Below the pieces are notes generated by a model. It saw nothing but the letters and a program-made list of their open reading frames with translations. It made no database searches and was not told where the DNA came from. Below are positions 7,263 to 15,391 of a stretch of 64,000 nt of DNA, piece after piece (the first letter of the stretch is position 1; each line of letters opens with the position of its first letter). Origin of the DNA: an uncultured Spirochaetales bacterium (GTDB taxonomy: Bacteria > Spirochaetota > Spirochaetia > Sphaerochaetales > Sphaerochaetaceae); the NCBI GenBank assembly GCA_944390025.1, contig CALXOK010000003.1, positions 1-64,000 on the forward strand, written 5' to 3'. A program made the translations under genes and the position numbers.

Positions 7263-7834
7263 GAGATCCGTACAGCATCCTGGGTGTGAGCCCCAATGCC
7301 AATGAAGATGAAATAAAAAAGGCCTACAAGAAGCTCGCGAAACAGTATCATCCTGATGTCACCGGCAACTCTCCTGAAGCGGAAAAGAAGATGCAGGAGA
7401 TTAATGCGGCCTATGATGAAATCATCAACAGAAAGACTGGCAGCTACAATCCCTTCGAGCAGCAGTCATCCAACAGGCCTTATGAGGAAGAGCCTCTCAT
7501 CTTCCAGGCAGTTCAGAACTATATCCGCGCACACCGTTTCAGCGAGGCGATTACGGCCCTCAGCCAGATTCCGCTCTCTGAGCGCAGCGCACGCTGGTAC
7601 CATCTGAATGCCATTGCCTATGCGGGCATCGGCAACCGTATGGAGGCAACGCTGGCTGCACGCAAGGCATGCCAGATGGATCCATCAAACAGTGAATATC
7701 AGGATTTGCTGCAGTATCTTGAATCAGGACGCACAAACTACCAGAGGACCTACACCACCTATGGCAGTGCCGGCGGCTTAGGCTCATTCTGCTGCACCAT
7801 TCTCTTTTTCAGGATGTGCTGCTGCCCGTTCTGA
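7259..7834 (+). CDS. J-domain protein with TPR-like region and cysteine-rich tail
   Basis: A 191-aa protein with a J domain at residues 1-60 (DPYSILGVSPNANEDEIKKA, then the HPD triad in QYHPDVTG), which would stimulate an Hsp70 partner. A helical repeat region (about 80-150, AVQNYIRAHRFSEAITALSQ) resembles a TPR pair. The extreme C-terminus GSFCCTILFFRMCCCPF is hydrophobic with five cysteines, suggesting membrane insertion, lipidation or metal binding. The start overlaps the DUF5685 stop. It is not a canonical DnaJ: the G/F linker and the CxxCxGxG zinc domain are absent. Confidence 0.85.
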   Translation: MRDPYSILGVSPNANEDEIKKAYKKLAKQYHPDVTGNSPEAEKKMQEINAAYDEIINRKTGSYNPFEQQSSNRPYEEEPLIFQAVQNYIRAHRFSEAITALSQIPLSERSARWYHLNAIAYAGIGNRMEATLAARKACQMDPSNSEYQDLLQYLESGRTNYQRTYTTYGSAGGLGSFCCTILFFRMCCCPF

Positions 7835-7835
7835 G

Positions 7836-8639
7836 TCAGATGAGACCGAAGTGTCTCAGAGCCTTCCCTATTCCGTCATCATCACAGTCTGCTGTGACAT
7901 AATCGGCACAGGCCTTGAGACCCTCTTCTGCATTGCCCATGGCAACCCCGCATCCGGCAGCCTGTATGATTTCATAATCGTTCGCTCCGTCTCCGAAAGC
8001 CATTGATGCCTCAACTGGTACAGCGCAGTGTCTGAGCGTCTCAAGCATCGCACGGCCTTTGTTGACATTCTTCTGGGCGACTTCCGCCATAAGGGAACTG
8101 GGAACTCCTACCGTGTTGTTGATGACATCAAAGCGTGAGTCAAAAAGAGCATGGGCCTTCTCCATATCGCCATCAGGGGTAATGAGAATGAGCTTGGTGA
8201 CGCCGTGCACGCCATCAAAAGAAGGAAGTCTCCTGAGATTGTTGATGTAGATGTCGCGTCCGATATACCTGTCAAAGAGAGCCTTCAGCTGAGTGTCGAA
8301 ATCATCAAGGTAATAGGACATCGTGTCTGTCTGGACAAGAATCTTCCAGCCTCTGGACAGAGATTCCTCTGTAAAGAAGGCGATATCCTCATCGCTGAAG
8401 AATGCACCGTAAATATCTTCCCCGTTCACAAAGGCCCTGGCGCCACCTGAATACACGCCTCCATCAAAAGGAATCTCACCAAGACGGGGATCCAGCTCGG
8501 CAGGACTGCGCCCTGTTGAAAGAAAGAGCTTATGACCATTTTCCTTCGCCTTCAGGAGGGCTGCCAGTGTATCTCTTGGAAGAGCTTTCCCGAAAGGAAG
8601 AAGCGTCCCGTCAACATCAAAGAAAAGATATCTTGTCAT
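7836..8639 (-). CDS. Cof-type HAD-IIB phosphatase
   Basis: A 267-aa haloacid-dehalogenase-like phosphatase of the Cof/YidA type: motif I FFDVDGTLLPFG (residues 6-17), motif II LFLSTGRSP, a C2 cap domain in the middle, a conserved lysine in the NVNKGRAM segment and motif IV FGDGANDYEIIQAAGCGVAMGN. These enzymes hydrolyse sugar phosphates, FMN or pyridoxal phosphate; substrate not predictable. The start overlaps the ilvA stop (ATGA), so the two form an operon. It converges with the J-domain operon with only one base between the stop codons and no evident terminator. Confidence 0.9.
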   Translation of the reverse strand: MTRYLFFDVDGTLLPFGKALPRDTLAALLKAKENGHKLFLSTGRSPAELDPRLGEIPFDGGVYSGGARAFVNGEDIYGAFFSDEDIAFFTEESLSRGWKILVQTDTMSYYLDDFDTQLKALFDRYIGRDIYINNLRRLPSFDGVHGVTKLILITPDGDMEKAHALFDSRFDVINNTVGVPSSLMAEVAQKNVNKGRAMLETLRHCAVPVEASMAFGDGANDYEIIQAAGCGVAMGNAEEGLKACADYVTADCDDDGIGKALRHFGLI

Positions 8640-9838
8640 AGCTCAATGCACCTGTAACCGAGAGTATTCCGGATTTCACTGATAATCCTCTCGATATGTT
8701 CACGGTTCCTGGTCTCAAGTCCAAGCCGCAGCAGGCAGTGCTGCAAATCCGTGCTGTCTGTCTTTCTGTCATGCTCGACAGACACAACATTCGCTCCAAG
8801 CTCTGCGACAAGGGCGCTGACAATGGCAAGCTGCTTCGGTCTGTCATAGACCTCGAGCTCCAGATAGACCTGCCTGCCCTGCATCATGAGACCACGGGTG
8901 ATGACTCTGGAAAGAATCGTCACATCGATGTTTCCACCCGATACGAGACATACCGTCTTCTTCCCCTCCAGGTCCACCTTTCCTGCCATGGCTGCGGCAA
9001 CTGCGACAGCTCCGGCCCCTTCGGCAACAAGCTTCTGCTGCTCCATCAGGGAAAGGATTGCGGATGCAATCTCATCATCTGTCACAGTGACTATCTCATC
9101 AACGTAGAGGGAGACGTAATCAAAAGTCTTCTCTCCCGGCATCTTCACGGCAATTCCGTCAGCAATCGTCGCGACGCGGTCAAGACAGCTTCTCTTATGC
9201 TCATCAAAGGACTTCTTCATGCTGGCAGCTCCGGCTGCCTGCACTCCAATCACCTTCGCAGAAGGCTTGAGGGCCTTGATTGCGAAAGCCATTCCGCTTA
9301 TGAGGCCGCCTCCTCCTACCGGGATAATGCATACATCCATCTCCGGAAGGCTCTTGAGAATCTCAAGGGCAATGGTTCCCTGTCCCGCAATGACATCATC
9401 ATCGTCGAACGGATGAATCAGAGTGCGCCCTGTCTCTGATGCAATCTGCAAAGCCCTTTCGTATGCATCATCATAGACACCCGGGACAAGCACAACCTCG
9501 GCTCCATAGCTTCTGGTGGCCTCAACTTTGGAAATCGGAGCACCTTCAGGAATGCAGATAACAGCATTCAGTCCTGCTCTTTGTGCTGCAAGAGCAACAC
9601 CCTGTGAATGATTACCCGCAGAACAGGCGACAACGCCCTTTTTCTTCTCTTCCTCACTGAGGCGGGCAATCTTGTTATATGCTCCGCGGAGCTTGAAAGA
9701 ACCTGTGAGCTGCAGGTTCTCTGTCTTCAGATAGACTTCGTTGTCAGGGAACATCCTCGGAGCCCGGATAAGATCCGTGACCCGGGCGACCTGACTCAAG
9801 GCAAATGATGCCTGATATAAAGAATCAAGTGTCAGCAT
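8636..9838 (-). CDS. ilvA: threonine ammonia-lyase with ACT-like regulatory domain
   Basis: A 400-aa fold-type II PLP enzyme. The PLP lysine is in TGSFKLRGAYNKI (about residue 45); the phosphate-binding loop PVGGGGLISG lies near 170. A C-terminal ACT-like domain of about 75 residues (QLAIVSALVAELGANVVSVEHDR) fits the catabolic or short biosynthetic IlvA/TdcB class that deaminates threonine to 2-oxobutanoate. The ATG at 9838 was chosen over a start 11 codons upstream because it gives the family-typical N-terminus and because a -10-like TAAAGT ends 7 nt before it. No ribosome-binding site is seen. Confidence 0.9.
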   Translation of the reverse strand: MLTLDSLYQASFALSQVARVTDLIRAPRMFPDNEVYLKTENLQLTGSFKLRGAYNKIARLSEEEKKKGVVACSAGNHSQGVALAAQRAGLNAVICIPEGAPISKVEATRSYGAEVVLVPGVYDDAYERALQIASETGRTLIHPFDDDDVIAGQGTIALEILKSLPEMDVCIIPVGGGGLISGMAFAIKALKPSAKVIGVQAAGAASMKKSFDEHKRSCLDRVATIADGIAVKMPGEKTFDYVSLYVDEIVTVTDDEIASAILSLMEQQKLVAEGAGAVAVAAAMAGKVDLEGKKTVCLVSGGNIDVTILSRVITRGLMMQGRQVYLELEVYDRPKQLAIVSALVAELGANVVSVEHDRKTDSTDLQHCLLRLGLETRNREHIERIISEIRNTLGYRCIEL

Positions 9839-9845
9839 GATGTCA

Positions 9846-9893
9846 ACTTTATCTTTTTTCGCAGTCCTCAATCAATCAGAAGAATGCTATTAT
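9846..9893. promoter_or_regulatory. divergent leaderless promoters between ilvA and the MBL operon
   Basis: Minus strand: TTGATT (9870-9875), 18-nt spacer, TAAAGT (9846-9851), then 7 nt to the ilvA ATG. Plus strand: TATTAT (9888-9893), then 7 nt to the ATG at 9901; its -35 is weak. Neither gene has a Shine-Dalgarno. The two start codons are only about 60 nt apart. Confidence 0.55.
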
Positions 9894-9900
9894 TTCCTCT

Positions 9901-10578
9901 ATGCTGAAGATCCGTTTCCTGTACCACAGTGCCTTTCTCATAGAGACAGACAGCAGTCTGCTCCTGTTCGATGCATACAGGACAGACTTAATGATTCCAG
10001 AAGGAAAGGAACTCTTCGTCTTCTCTTCCCATTTCCATCAGGACCATTTCTCTCCAGACCTCCTCTTTCTTGATGCCAATGAGTTCTTCATCTCCTCAAC
10101 AGCAAAAAAGAAGATTAGGAACCTTCCAGAAGAAAATCTTGTCACCTTCGTCTCTCCTGACAGGGTCTATGAAAGAGAAAACCTGACTGTAAGGACCTTC
10201 CAGTCCACTGACTGTGGAGTTTGCTTCTTCATCGAAACAGAAGGAAGAAGCATATATTTCGCAGGCGACAACAACGCATGGCTCACGGGAGGAGAGAATG
10301 ATGAGGCCATGAAGAAACAATACCTGGGAATCATCAGAAAGCTCCCAAAAAGACCAGAGATTGCATTCATCCCTGCAGATCCTCATCTGAAAGAGAATTT
10401 CGATGCTGGAGCGCTTCTTTTCGCACGCATGTGGAAACCTGATGTGCTGATTCCCATGCACTTCTGGAATGAATTCTCAATTCCCCAGAAGCTGTGTGAG
10501 AGTTTCACAAAAGAGGCAATCAGCTGTAGAATTCCAGACATACGTCAGGATAACAGCATTATCCTGGAGGAGGATTGA
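9901..10578 (+). CDS. MBL-fold metal-dependent hydrolase (UlaG-like)
   Basis: A 225-aa metallo-beta-lactamase-fold hydrolase. FSSHFHQDHFSPDLL (about residues 41-55) carries the HxHxDH metal motif; IYFAGDNNAW has the bridging aspartate; IPMHFWNEFSI supplies the last histidine. It resembles the UlaG/YtkL group of cytoplasmic hydrolases. It opens a five-gene operon in which each start overlaps or abuts the previous stop. Its own start seems leaderless (-10 TATTAT ending 7 nt before the ATG). Confidence 0.85.
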   Translation: MLKIRFLYHSAFLIETDSSLLLFDAYRTDLMIPEGKELFVFSSHFHQDHFSPDLLFLDANEFFISSTAKKKIRNLPEENLVTFVSPDRVYERENLTVRTFQSTDCGVCFFIETEGRSIYFAGDNNAWLTGGENDEAMKKQYLGIIRKLPKRPEIAFIPADPHLKENFDAGALLFARMWKPDVLIPMHFWNEFSIPQKLCESFTKEAISCRIPDIRQDNSIILEED

Positions 10579-10964
10579 TGTACAGAGAAGTGAATGCCCA
10601 TTTTGACAGCACAGCGTCCTGGTTCACGAAGAACGGGAAGAAATTCTTCTATGAAGACGGACTGGGGCCTTACGAATACCTCATGGGTGCCCTTTCAGGC
10701 TGTTTCTGCTCCACACTGTGCGACATCCTCAAAGAGCGCGGCATAAGCATCATAAGCATCGATGTGCACACATACGGTGAGAAAAGGAATCAGATACCTT
10801 CAACTCTGAAAGACACCTTCCTTGATCTGAGAATCAGGGCAGAAAGGATTGAGGATGAGAATGCGATAAGACAATGCGTCCTCAAGACACAGGAGGACTG
10901 CTCCATGTATAATACAATCAGATGTGTCAGCCAGATGCACGTCTCCATTGAGGTGACCGCTTGA
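10578..10964 (+). CDS. OsmC-family protein
   Basis: A 128-aa OsmC/Ohr-fold protein: GLGPYEYLMGALSGCFCSTL (about residues 29-48) contains the first catalytic-type cysteine, and KTQEDCSMYNTIRC carries the second. OsmC proteins are thiol-dependent peroxidases for organic hydroperoxides. GGAGGATTG precedes the ATG. The pairing with MBL-fold hydrolases and Ogt in one operon gives a mild flavour of detoxification and repair, which is inference only. Confidence 0.85.
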   Translation: MYREVNAHFDSTASWFTKNGKKFFYEDGLGPYEYLMGALSGCFCSTLCDILKERGISIISIDVHTYGEKRNQIPSTLKDTFLDLRIRAERIEDENAIRQCVLKTQEDCSMYNTIRCVSQMHVSIEVTA

Positions 10965-11491
10965 ACAACAGAGAACTTGAAATAATGCTTTTTGACGCCT
11001 TCTGCGCAAGCCTGAAAAAGCTTTGCACCGAAGACTTCCTGCTCTTCTCCACCCAGAAGAAGAAGGGTCCTGTCACACACAGAATCGCAATGTATCTTGA
11101 ACAGATTCTCAATGACAGATCGATGCTGTGCGACACACAGTTCCAGATAAAAGGTGAAAACGGGACCTACACTCCTGACATAGTCATCCACAACAGAATG
11201 GGCAATGAGGAAATGGCCCTCTACTGGCAGGATGGCTATCTGAGTGCAAGGGAGAAGTCTGAAGCACAGAACTTCCACAGGGAGAAGAAATGCTTCACTC
11301 TCGCCTTCTCACTTCTTCCGGACAAGGACTACTTCCTCATCTACCGCTTTGCAGAGAACTACACTGACTATCTTCATATCTCACGTGAGGATTTCAGCGA
11401 GGAAGTCCTCAAGAGGTGCAACAACGATGAGGATATCTTTGCCGACCAGCTTCAGCTGAAACTGACAAAGAAAAATGTGAAGAAGAAATGA
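10961..11491 (+). CDS. hypothetical protein in MBL/OsmC/Ogt operon
   Basis: A 176-aa protein with no family I recognise. It starts at TTG overlapping the OsmC stop (TTGA). The central part has RIAMYLEQILNDR followed by YTPDIVIHNR and MALYWQDGYLSAREKSEA, loosely like the D-x(n)-(E/Q)xK layout of PD-(D/E)XK nuclease folds, but the acidic residue expected before the lysine is not in place. The C-terminus is lysine-rich. The next gene starts inside its stop codon. Function unknown; nuclease fold is only a suggestion. Confidence 0.7.
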   Translation: MNNRELEIMLFDAFCASLKKLCTEDFLLFSTQKKKGPVTHRIAMYLEQILNDRSMLCDTQFQIKGENGTYTPDIVIHNRMGNEEMALYWQDGYLSAREKSEAQNFHREKKCFTLAFSLLPDKDYFLIYRFAENYTDYLHISREDFSEEVLKRCNNDEDIFADQLQLKLTKKNVKKK

Positions 11492-11961
11492 CCGAATACT
11501 CTTCTCCCATTGGCCGCATGCTCATCTCATGTGACGGCTCATCCATCACAGGTCTCTGGTTTGAAGACCAGAAAAACGTCCCCTTAACAGCTTCAGATGT
11601 GCATGAAAACTCAGAAATACTGAGTTTGGCCATACAATGGCTTGATGAATACTTTTCAGGCAGAGAACCGTCATTCAGAGTCCCTGTAAAGCCATCAGGA
11701 ACTGCCTTCCAGATGAAAGTGTGTGATATCCTCACCACCATTCCATATGGTGCTGTAATGACATACAAAGAGATTGCGATAAAGCTCTCAAAAGACAAGA
11801 GAATGTCTGCGCAGGCAGTCGGACAGGCCGTAGGACACAACCCTGTCTCCATCATCATTCCATGTCACAGAGTCATTGGATCTGACGGCACTCTGACAGG
11901 CTATGCCGGAGGCCTTGAAAGGAAAAGATACCTGCTTGAGCTTGAAGGAGTCAGAATATGA
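11488..11961 (+). CDS. ogt: methylated-DNA--protein-cysteine methyltransferase
   Basis: A 157-aa O6-alkylguanine-DNA alkyltransferase. The C-terminal domain shows GTAFQMKVCDILTTIPYG, the helix-turn-helix AQAVGQAVGHNPVSIIIPCH with the acceptor cysteine at about residue 126 in PCHR, and GYAGGLERKRYLLELE. It transfers the alkyl group from O6-methylguanine to itself in a suicide reaction. The length is close to that of single-domain Ogt proteins. Its start overlaps the preceding stop (ATGA), as does that of the next gene. Confidence 0.93.
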   Translation: MTEYSSPIGRMLISCDGSSITGLWFEDQKNVPLTASDVHENSEILSLAIQWLDEYFSGREPSFRVPVKPSGTAFQMKVCDILTTIPYGAVMTYKEIAIKLSKDKRMSAQAVGQAVGHNPVSIIIPCHRVIGSDGTLTGYAGGLERKRYLLELEGVRI

Positions 11962-12647
11962 AGGCAGAAAAAATAGACAGGACAACATATTCCATTGAAG
12001 ACGGCTTTGTGCGCTGCTTCCTCATCATAGGAGAGCAAAAAGCACTGCTCGTTGACAGTGGAGTGTCCGGAGAAAGTGCACTGAGCATTGCAAAGGCTCT
12101 TACAGACAAGCCTGTAGAGCTTATATGCACGCATGCAGACAGGGACCACATTGCCGGAAACGAAGAGTTCTGTCATTTCATGATGCACCCCTCAGAAGCG
12201 GCGAATTACTACAACATCAGTAATGGAACAGGCACATTCATCCCGGTTGAAGACAACCAGACACTTGACCTCGGAGGAAGGAGAATCCGAATCATCCTAA
12301 TTCCGGGACACACTCCTGGAAGCATAGCCCTTCTCGACACAGAAAGACGCATGCTCTTTCCCGGAGACAGCATACAGGATGGAGACATCTATCTTTTCGG
12401 CCCTATGAGAGAAATGCACTCGTACATCCTGTCCCTGAGGAAGCTTGCATCAATGGAATATCTCTTTGACTCAGTCCATCCTTCTCACGGAAGCCTCAGT
12501 GTTGACAAGAGCATCATACACACCCTCGCCTCAAAAGCGGAACTCTGCCTTGAGAACAGGCTCCCGAAAGCATCCGTAACCATAATGGGAGGCAAGACTG
12601 TAATGAGGCATGATGCCACAGTCGCAGGCTTCCTCACTGAGGCGTGA
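11958..12647 (+). CDS. MBL-fold hydrolase (glyoxalase II-like)
   Basis: A 229-aa metallo-beta-lactamase-fold protein. CTHADRDHIAGNEEF (about residues 57-71) is the HxxxDH metal motif with Asp in place of the first spaced histidine (THADRDH), IPGHTPGSIALLD the second metal region, FPGDSIQDGD the bridging aspartate and VHPSHGS the last histidine. These proteins include glyoxalase II-like thioesterases and other hydrolases. It is the last gene of the operon; no strong terminator directly follows on the plus strand. Confidence 0.85.
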   Translation: MKAEKIDRTTYSIEDGFVRCFLIIGEQKALLVDSGVSGESALSIAKALTDKPVELICTHADRDHIAGNEEFCHFMMHPSEAANYYNISNGTGTFIPVEDNQTLDLGGRRIRIILIPGHTPGSIALLDTERRMLFPGDSIQDGDIYLFGPMREMHSYILSLRKLASMEYLFDSVHPSHGSLSVDKSIIHTLASKAELCLENRLPKASVTIMGGKTVMRHDATVAGFLTEA

Positions 12648-12724
12648 GGAAAACAACGCTTTTTAATAGTAGCAAGTCTTTACAGCTTCCTGACAGGAAA
12701 ACTTACCTAAAACAAGTCAAAAAA

Positions 12725-12750
12725 GAGGAGTGTCACGACGGGCACTCCTC
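12725..12750 (-). terminator. rho-independent terminator of the 12775 barrel gene
   Basis: GAGGAGTG (12725-12732) pairs perfectly with CACTCCTC (12743-12750) around a 10-nt loop. On the minus strand the stem is followed by a run of six T, placing it just after the stop of the outer-membrane barrel gene. Confidence 0.8.
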
Positions 12751-12774
12751 CTGAAATCTTAGTTGAATAATTAA

Positions 12775-13374
12775 TTAATATGCGAATGCAAGACCGACGT
12801 ATGGGACAAGACCAACACCAAATTCTTTTACATCATACTCCAGTCTAGTTCCATAAACACTCATTGATTCTGATGTATAGAAAGGAATATACATTCTTGC
12901 ACCAGCCCTGAGCGCAAGACTGGAAACAATATTGTAAGCGATTCCTATATTTCCCTGAGCTCCAAGCTGTACTCTGGACCATGATGATTTATTAGAATAA
13001 AGGAAATACATACCGGCACCAGCCTCAAGAGCCATCTTCTCATTGAAATCATGCTTGAACTGGAAGGAAAGGTCTCCCTTGAAGGTTGTAGGACCATTTT
13101 CAACATCCTGATAGTCCATATCCCCATTTTTCTGTAAGAACGGGAACTGTAGTCCAAGTCCATAGCCAAGACCAATGCTGTCAGTAAAATAATGGGCACC
13201 AGAAAGTCCTACATCAAAGGCCATAAGCGATGAGTCCACGCCTTCAGAAGAATCTTCATATTTTCTATTCACCCAGTTGATGTCGAATCCAGCCTCAGCG
13301 CCGATGAAACCATCAGCGAACACAGAAGCTGAAACACACAAAAAGATTGAAACAATTAATAGAAGCTTTTTCAT
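12775..13374 (-). CDS. outer-membrane beta-barrel protein, paralogue A
   Basis: A 199-aa protein with a cleavable signal peptide (MKKLLLIVSIFLCVSASVFA, cut before DGFIG) and alternating amphipathic strands ending in an aromatic (YVGLAFAY), the usual C-terminal signal of outer-membrane barrels. SGAHYFTDSIGLGYGLG is nearly identical to a segment in the neighbouring gene (SGAHYFTDSIGVGYGAG), so the two are tandem duplicates. Size suggests an eight-stranded barrel of the OmpX/OmpW/OmpA-N type. Ligand unknown. Confidence 0.82.
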   Translation of the reverse strand: MKKLLLIVSIFLCVSASVFADGFIGAEAGFDINWVNRKYEDSSEGVDSSLMAFDVGLSGAHYFTDSIGLGYGLGLQFPFLQKNGDMDYQDVENGPTTFKGDLSFQFKHDFNEKMALEAGAGMYFLYSNKSSWSRVQLGAQGNIGIAYNIVSSLALRAGARMYIPFYTSESMSVYGTRLEYDVKEFGVGLVPYVGLAFAY

Positions 13375-13413
13375 ACCCTATCTCCTTTTTCTTTTTTACT
13401 GAGAATAGGGTAT
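13373..13413 (-). promoter_or_regulatory. inverted repeat holding the ribosome-binding site of the 12775 gene
   Basis: ATACCCTAT (13373-13381) and ATAGGGTAT (13405-13413) form a perfect 9-bp inverted repeat. On the minus-strand mRNA the Shine-Dalgarno (AAAGGAG) falls in the 23-nt loop and the first two bases of the ATG fall in the stem. An A-run borders it upstream on the mRNA. It may modulate translation, or on the plus strand act as a terminator (nine T follow). Confidence 0.5.
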
Positions 13414-13444
13414 TTTTTTTTTCATGTCTATATTTAGCCTTATA

Positions 13445-14011
13445 TCAGTAACTATATCCTACAGACATGTACGGCTGGACATCAACTCCTTGGATTTTTA
13501 GATTACTCTCATCATGCATTGTCACAAAAGGAACAAGGAAACGGGCACCTATTCCTAGAGAGATATGTTCTGCAGGAAGAAGCCGGGCTCCGATGTTGCC
13601 CAGAAAACCTGCAATCCACACTTTATCTTCTCCCAGATATTTCTGGTTATCCGCCATAATGTAAGCACCGGCGCCTGCCTCCAAGGCAAGAGAGTTTGTG
13701 AAGTCATGCTTGTACTGAAAAGAAAGGTTCGCATAGACATCCACTTCCTTGTCAGGGACCTTTGAATATGAACTGTCTTCAATTTTCAGTTTCACCGGAA
13801 GACGAAGACCTGCACCATACCCAACACCAATGCTGTCTGTGAAATAATGGGCACCAGAGACTCCGGCATTCAGGGAAATCTCAGCAAAATCAGTACCTTC
13901 AGCCTTCATCCAGGACATGCCGGGTCCCCCATCGATTCCAATCCATCCTCCTGCAAATGCACAAGCAGATACTATTGATATAATCAGCAGGGCTAATAAA
14001 ATCCTTTTCAT
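13445..14011 (-). CDS. outer-membrane beta-barrel protein, paralogue B
   Basis: A 188-aa protein with a signal peptide (MKRILLALLIISIVSACAFA, cut before GGWIG), repeated beta-strand pattern and an aromatic C-terminus (YMSVGYSY). It shares ordered motifs with the next gene: GGPGMSWMKAE, the SGAHYFTDSIG block, SFQYKHDFTNSLALEAGAG, and a late IGARFLVPFV. The two genes lie head to tail with 70 nt between them and probably arose by tandem duplication. A cysteine in the signal region (SACAFA) is not in a convincing lipobox. Confidence 0.82.
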   Translation of the reverse strand: MKRILLALLIISIVSACAFAGGWIGIDGGPGMSWMKAEGTDFAEISLNAGVSGAHYFTDSIGVGYGAGLRLPVKLKIEDSSYSKVPDKEVDVYANLSFQYKHDFTNSLALEAGAGAYIMADNQKYLGEDKVWIAGFLGNIGARLLPAEHISLGIGARFLVPFVTMHDESNLKIQGVDVQPYMSVGYSY

Positions 14012-14020
14012 TACACCACC

Positions 14021-14746
14021 TCACTTTGCAAGGATTCTGGACTCGCCGAAAAGTTTGCGCACGCAGCGCTTATGAGCATCTTCACAGCCATTCCAGGGCT
14101 TATCCTTGTTCTCACTTTTATACTTCTGAGAAAGATATACATCATCGTCATGACAGCGTTCAAGGTTTTCTTTCATCAGACGGGCAAGAAGGGTCAGGTA
14201 ATCATTTAGAAGAGATCCTGAAAGTTCTTCCTTAGCGCACTTGGCAAGCTCAATGGTGTGATGCATGCAGAAACCTTTCCCCTTTGCAAGCTCACTGCGG
14301 AAGTCGGCGTCATCGCGGAAGAGCGCGGCAACCGTCCTCACATAACGTTCAAGCCGGTCATTCATGTAATCACAGACAAGACAGACCTTCTCTCTATTTT
14401 CATTCATGTTTTCAAGCTCACCAAAGAGCTTCAGAGTCTTTCTTGGAGAAGATGAGGATGTGATCTTATCGAGAAGAGGCTGGAGCGTCTTATCTGACTC
14501 CGTCATATAAGTATCAAGGACCAGAGAAAGGCTCTGGGCCTTGTTCCTGTCTGCAAGCGCCTTGAAATGAGTCGGACAGAAGCCCTTCTGGTTTATCACA
14601 ACGCGGATTTCAGGCACCATGATAGCAGGGCCGAGGTAATAATCGACGGCATCCTCCTGTGCCCTGTTCATGAGGTCACAGATGAAACATTCGCTTCCAC
14701 TTCTCAGTCCGTCCCATACAGGAATAGTCTCAAGTTCCGTCTTCAT
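14021..14746 (-). CDS. DUF6062 family cysteine-rich protein
   Basis: A 241-aa soluble protein resembling the DUF6062 family. Two repeats of a cysteine/histidine signature are evident: CFICDL then FCPTHF in the N-terminal half, and CLVCDY then FCMHHT in the C-terminal half, so each half probably binds a metal ion. A further pair of cysteines (NGCEDAHKRC) lies near the end. Function unknown. The start is ATG at 14746, eight bases after a G10 tract that separates it from the aldolase stop; the tract serves as the only ribosome-binding-like sequence. Confidence 0.78.
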   Translation of the reverse strand: MKTELETIPVWDGLRSGSECFICDLMNRAQEDAVDYYLGPAIMVPEIRVVINQKGFCPTHFKALADRNKAQSLSLVLDTYMTESDKTLQPLLDKITSSSSPRKTLKLFGELENMNENREKVCLVCDYMNDRLERYVRTVAALFRDDADFRSELAKGKGFCMHHTIELAKCAKEELSGSLLNDYLTLLARLMKENLERCHDDDVYLSQKYKSENKDKPWNGCEDAHKRCVRKLFGESRILAK

Positions 14747-14751
14747 TTCAT

Positions 14752-14761
14752 CCCCCCCCCC
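14752..14761 (-). repeat. G10 homopolymer between aldolase stop and DUF6062 start
   Basis: Ten C on the plus strand (G10 on the coding strand) fill the gap between the TGA of the aldolase gene and the ATGAAATG start region of the DUF6062 gene. Such tracts are prone to slippage. Here length changes would alter distance to the start codon, not reading frame. Confidence 0.85.
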
Positions 14762-15382
14762 TCAGCAGAATTTCTTTCTTATGACTTCAAGGTTCTCCTC
14801 ACTTATATGGCTGACAGTAAAGCTTTTACCTGTCATGAAAGTGAGTTTTGCGGCATTCTCAAGCACTTCCATACGCTCAAAGGCCTGCAAAAGGTTCTTT
14901 CCGACAGTCAGCGCGCCATGGTTCTCAAGCAGCATCGCATTACACTTCCTGATAGTCATGGCGACATTCTGTGCAAGCTCACTCGTTCCCATCAGGGCAT
15001 ACGGAGCTTTACAGACATCAAGAAGCAGATAATATGACTCAGCAAGGAGCTTCGTATCTATCTTCTCCTCCAGGGCGGAGAACATTGATGCATAAAGCGG
15101 GTGGGAATGCACGACAGCACTCACATCCTCCCTTTCAAGATAGATTCTCCTGTGCATCTCACTTTCAATGCTCAGCTTCAGCTGGGCTGTGAGATTCTCA
15201 CCTCGCTCAATATCCACAACGGCAATCTCATCCGGCTTCACACAGCTTTTGTCCGTTCCGGAAGGAGTGATATACATCAGATTTCCACAGCGCATTGACA
15301 CATTACCTCCGCAGGCTGTGGTAAGGCCTCTCTCATAGAGGCGGTTCATGAAACTTGCAACACTCTTTTTTTCTGTTTCCAT
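14762..15382 (-). CDS. class II aldolase/adducin-family protein
   Basis: A 206-aa fuculose-phosphate-aldolase-type protein: GGNVSMRCGNLMYITPSGTD (about residues 20-39) for phosphate binding, AVVHSHPLYASM with two zinc histidines and LLENHGALTVGK with the third. Enzymes of this family split sugar phosphates such as L-fuculose-1-phosphate or act as epimerases or dehydratases. No sugar-specific genes adjoin it, so substrate is unknown. It sits between the DUF2200 and DUF6062 genes, all in the same direction. Confidence 0.85.
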   Translation of the reverse strand: METEKKSVASFMNRLYERGLTTACGGNVSMRCGNLMYITPSGTDKSCVKPDEIAVVDIERGENLTAQLKLSIESEMHRRIYLEREDVSAVVHSHPLYASMFSALEEKIDTKLLAESYYLLLDVCKAPYALMGTSELAQNVAMTIRKCNAMLLENHGALTVGKNLLQAFERMEVLENAAKLTFMTGKSFTVSHISEENLEVIRKKFC

Positions 15383-15391
15383 GAGAAAAGC

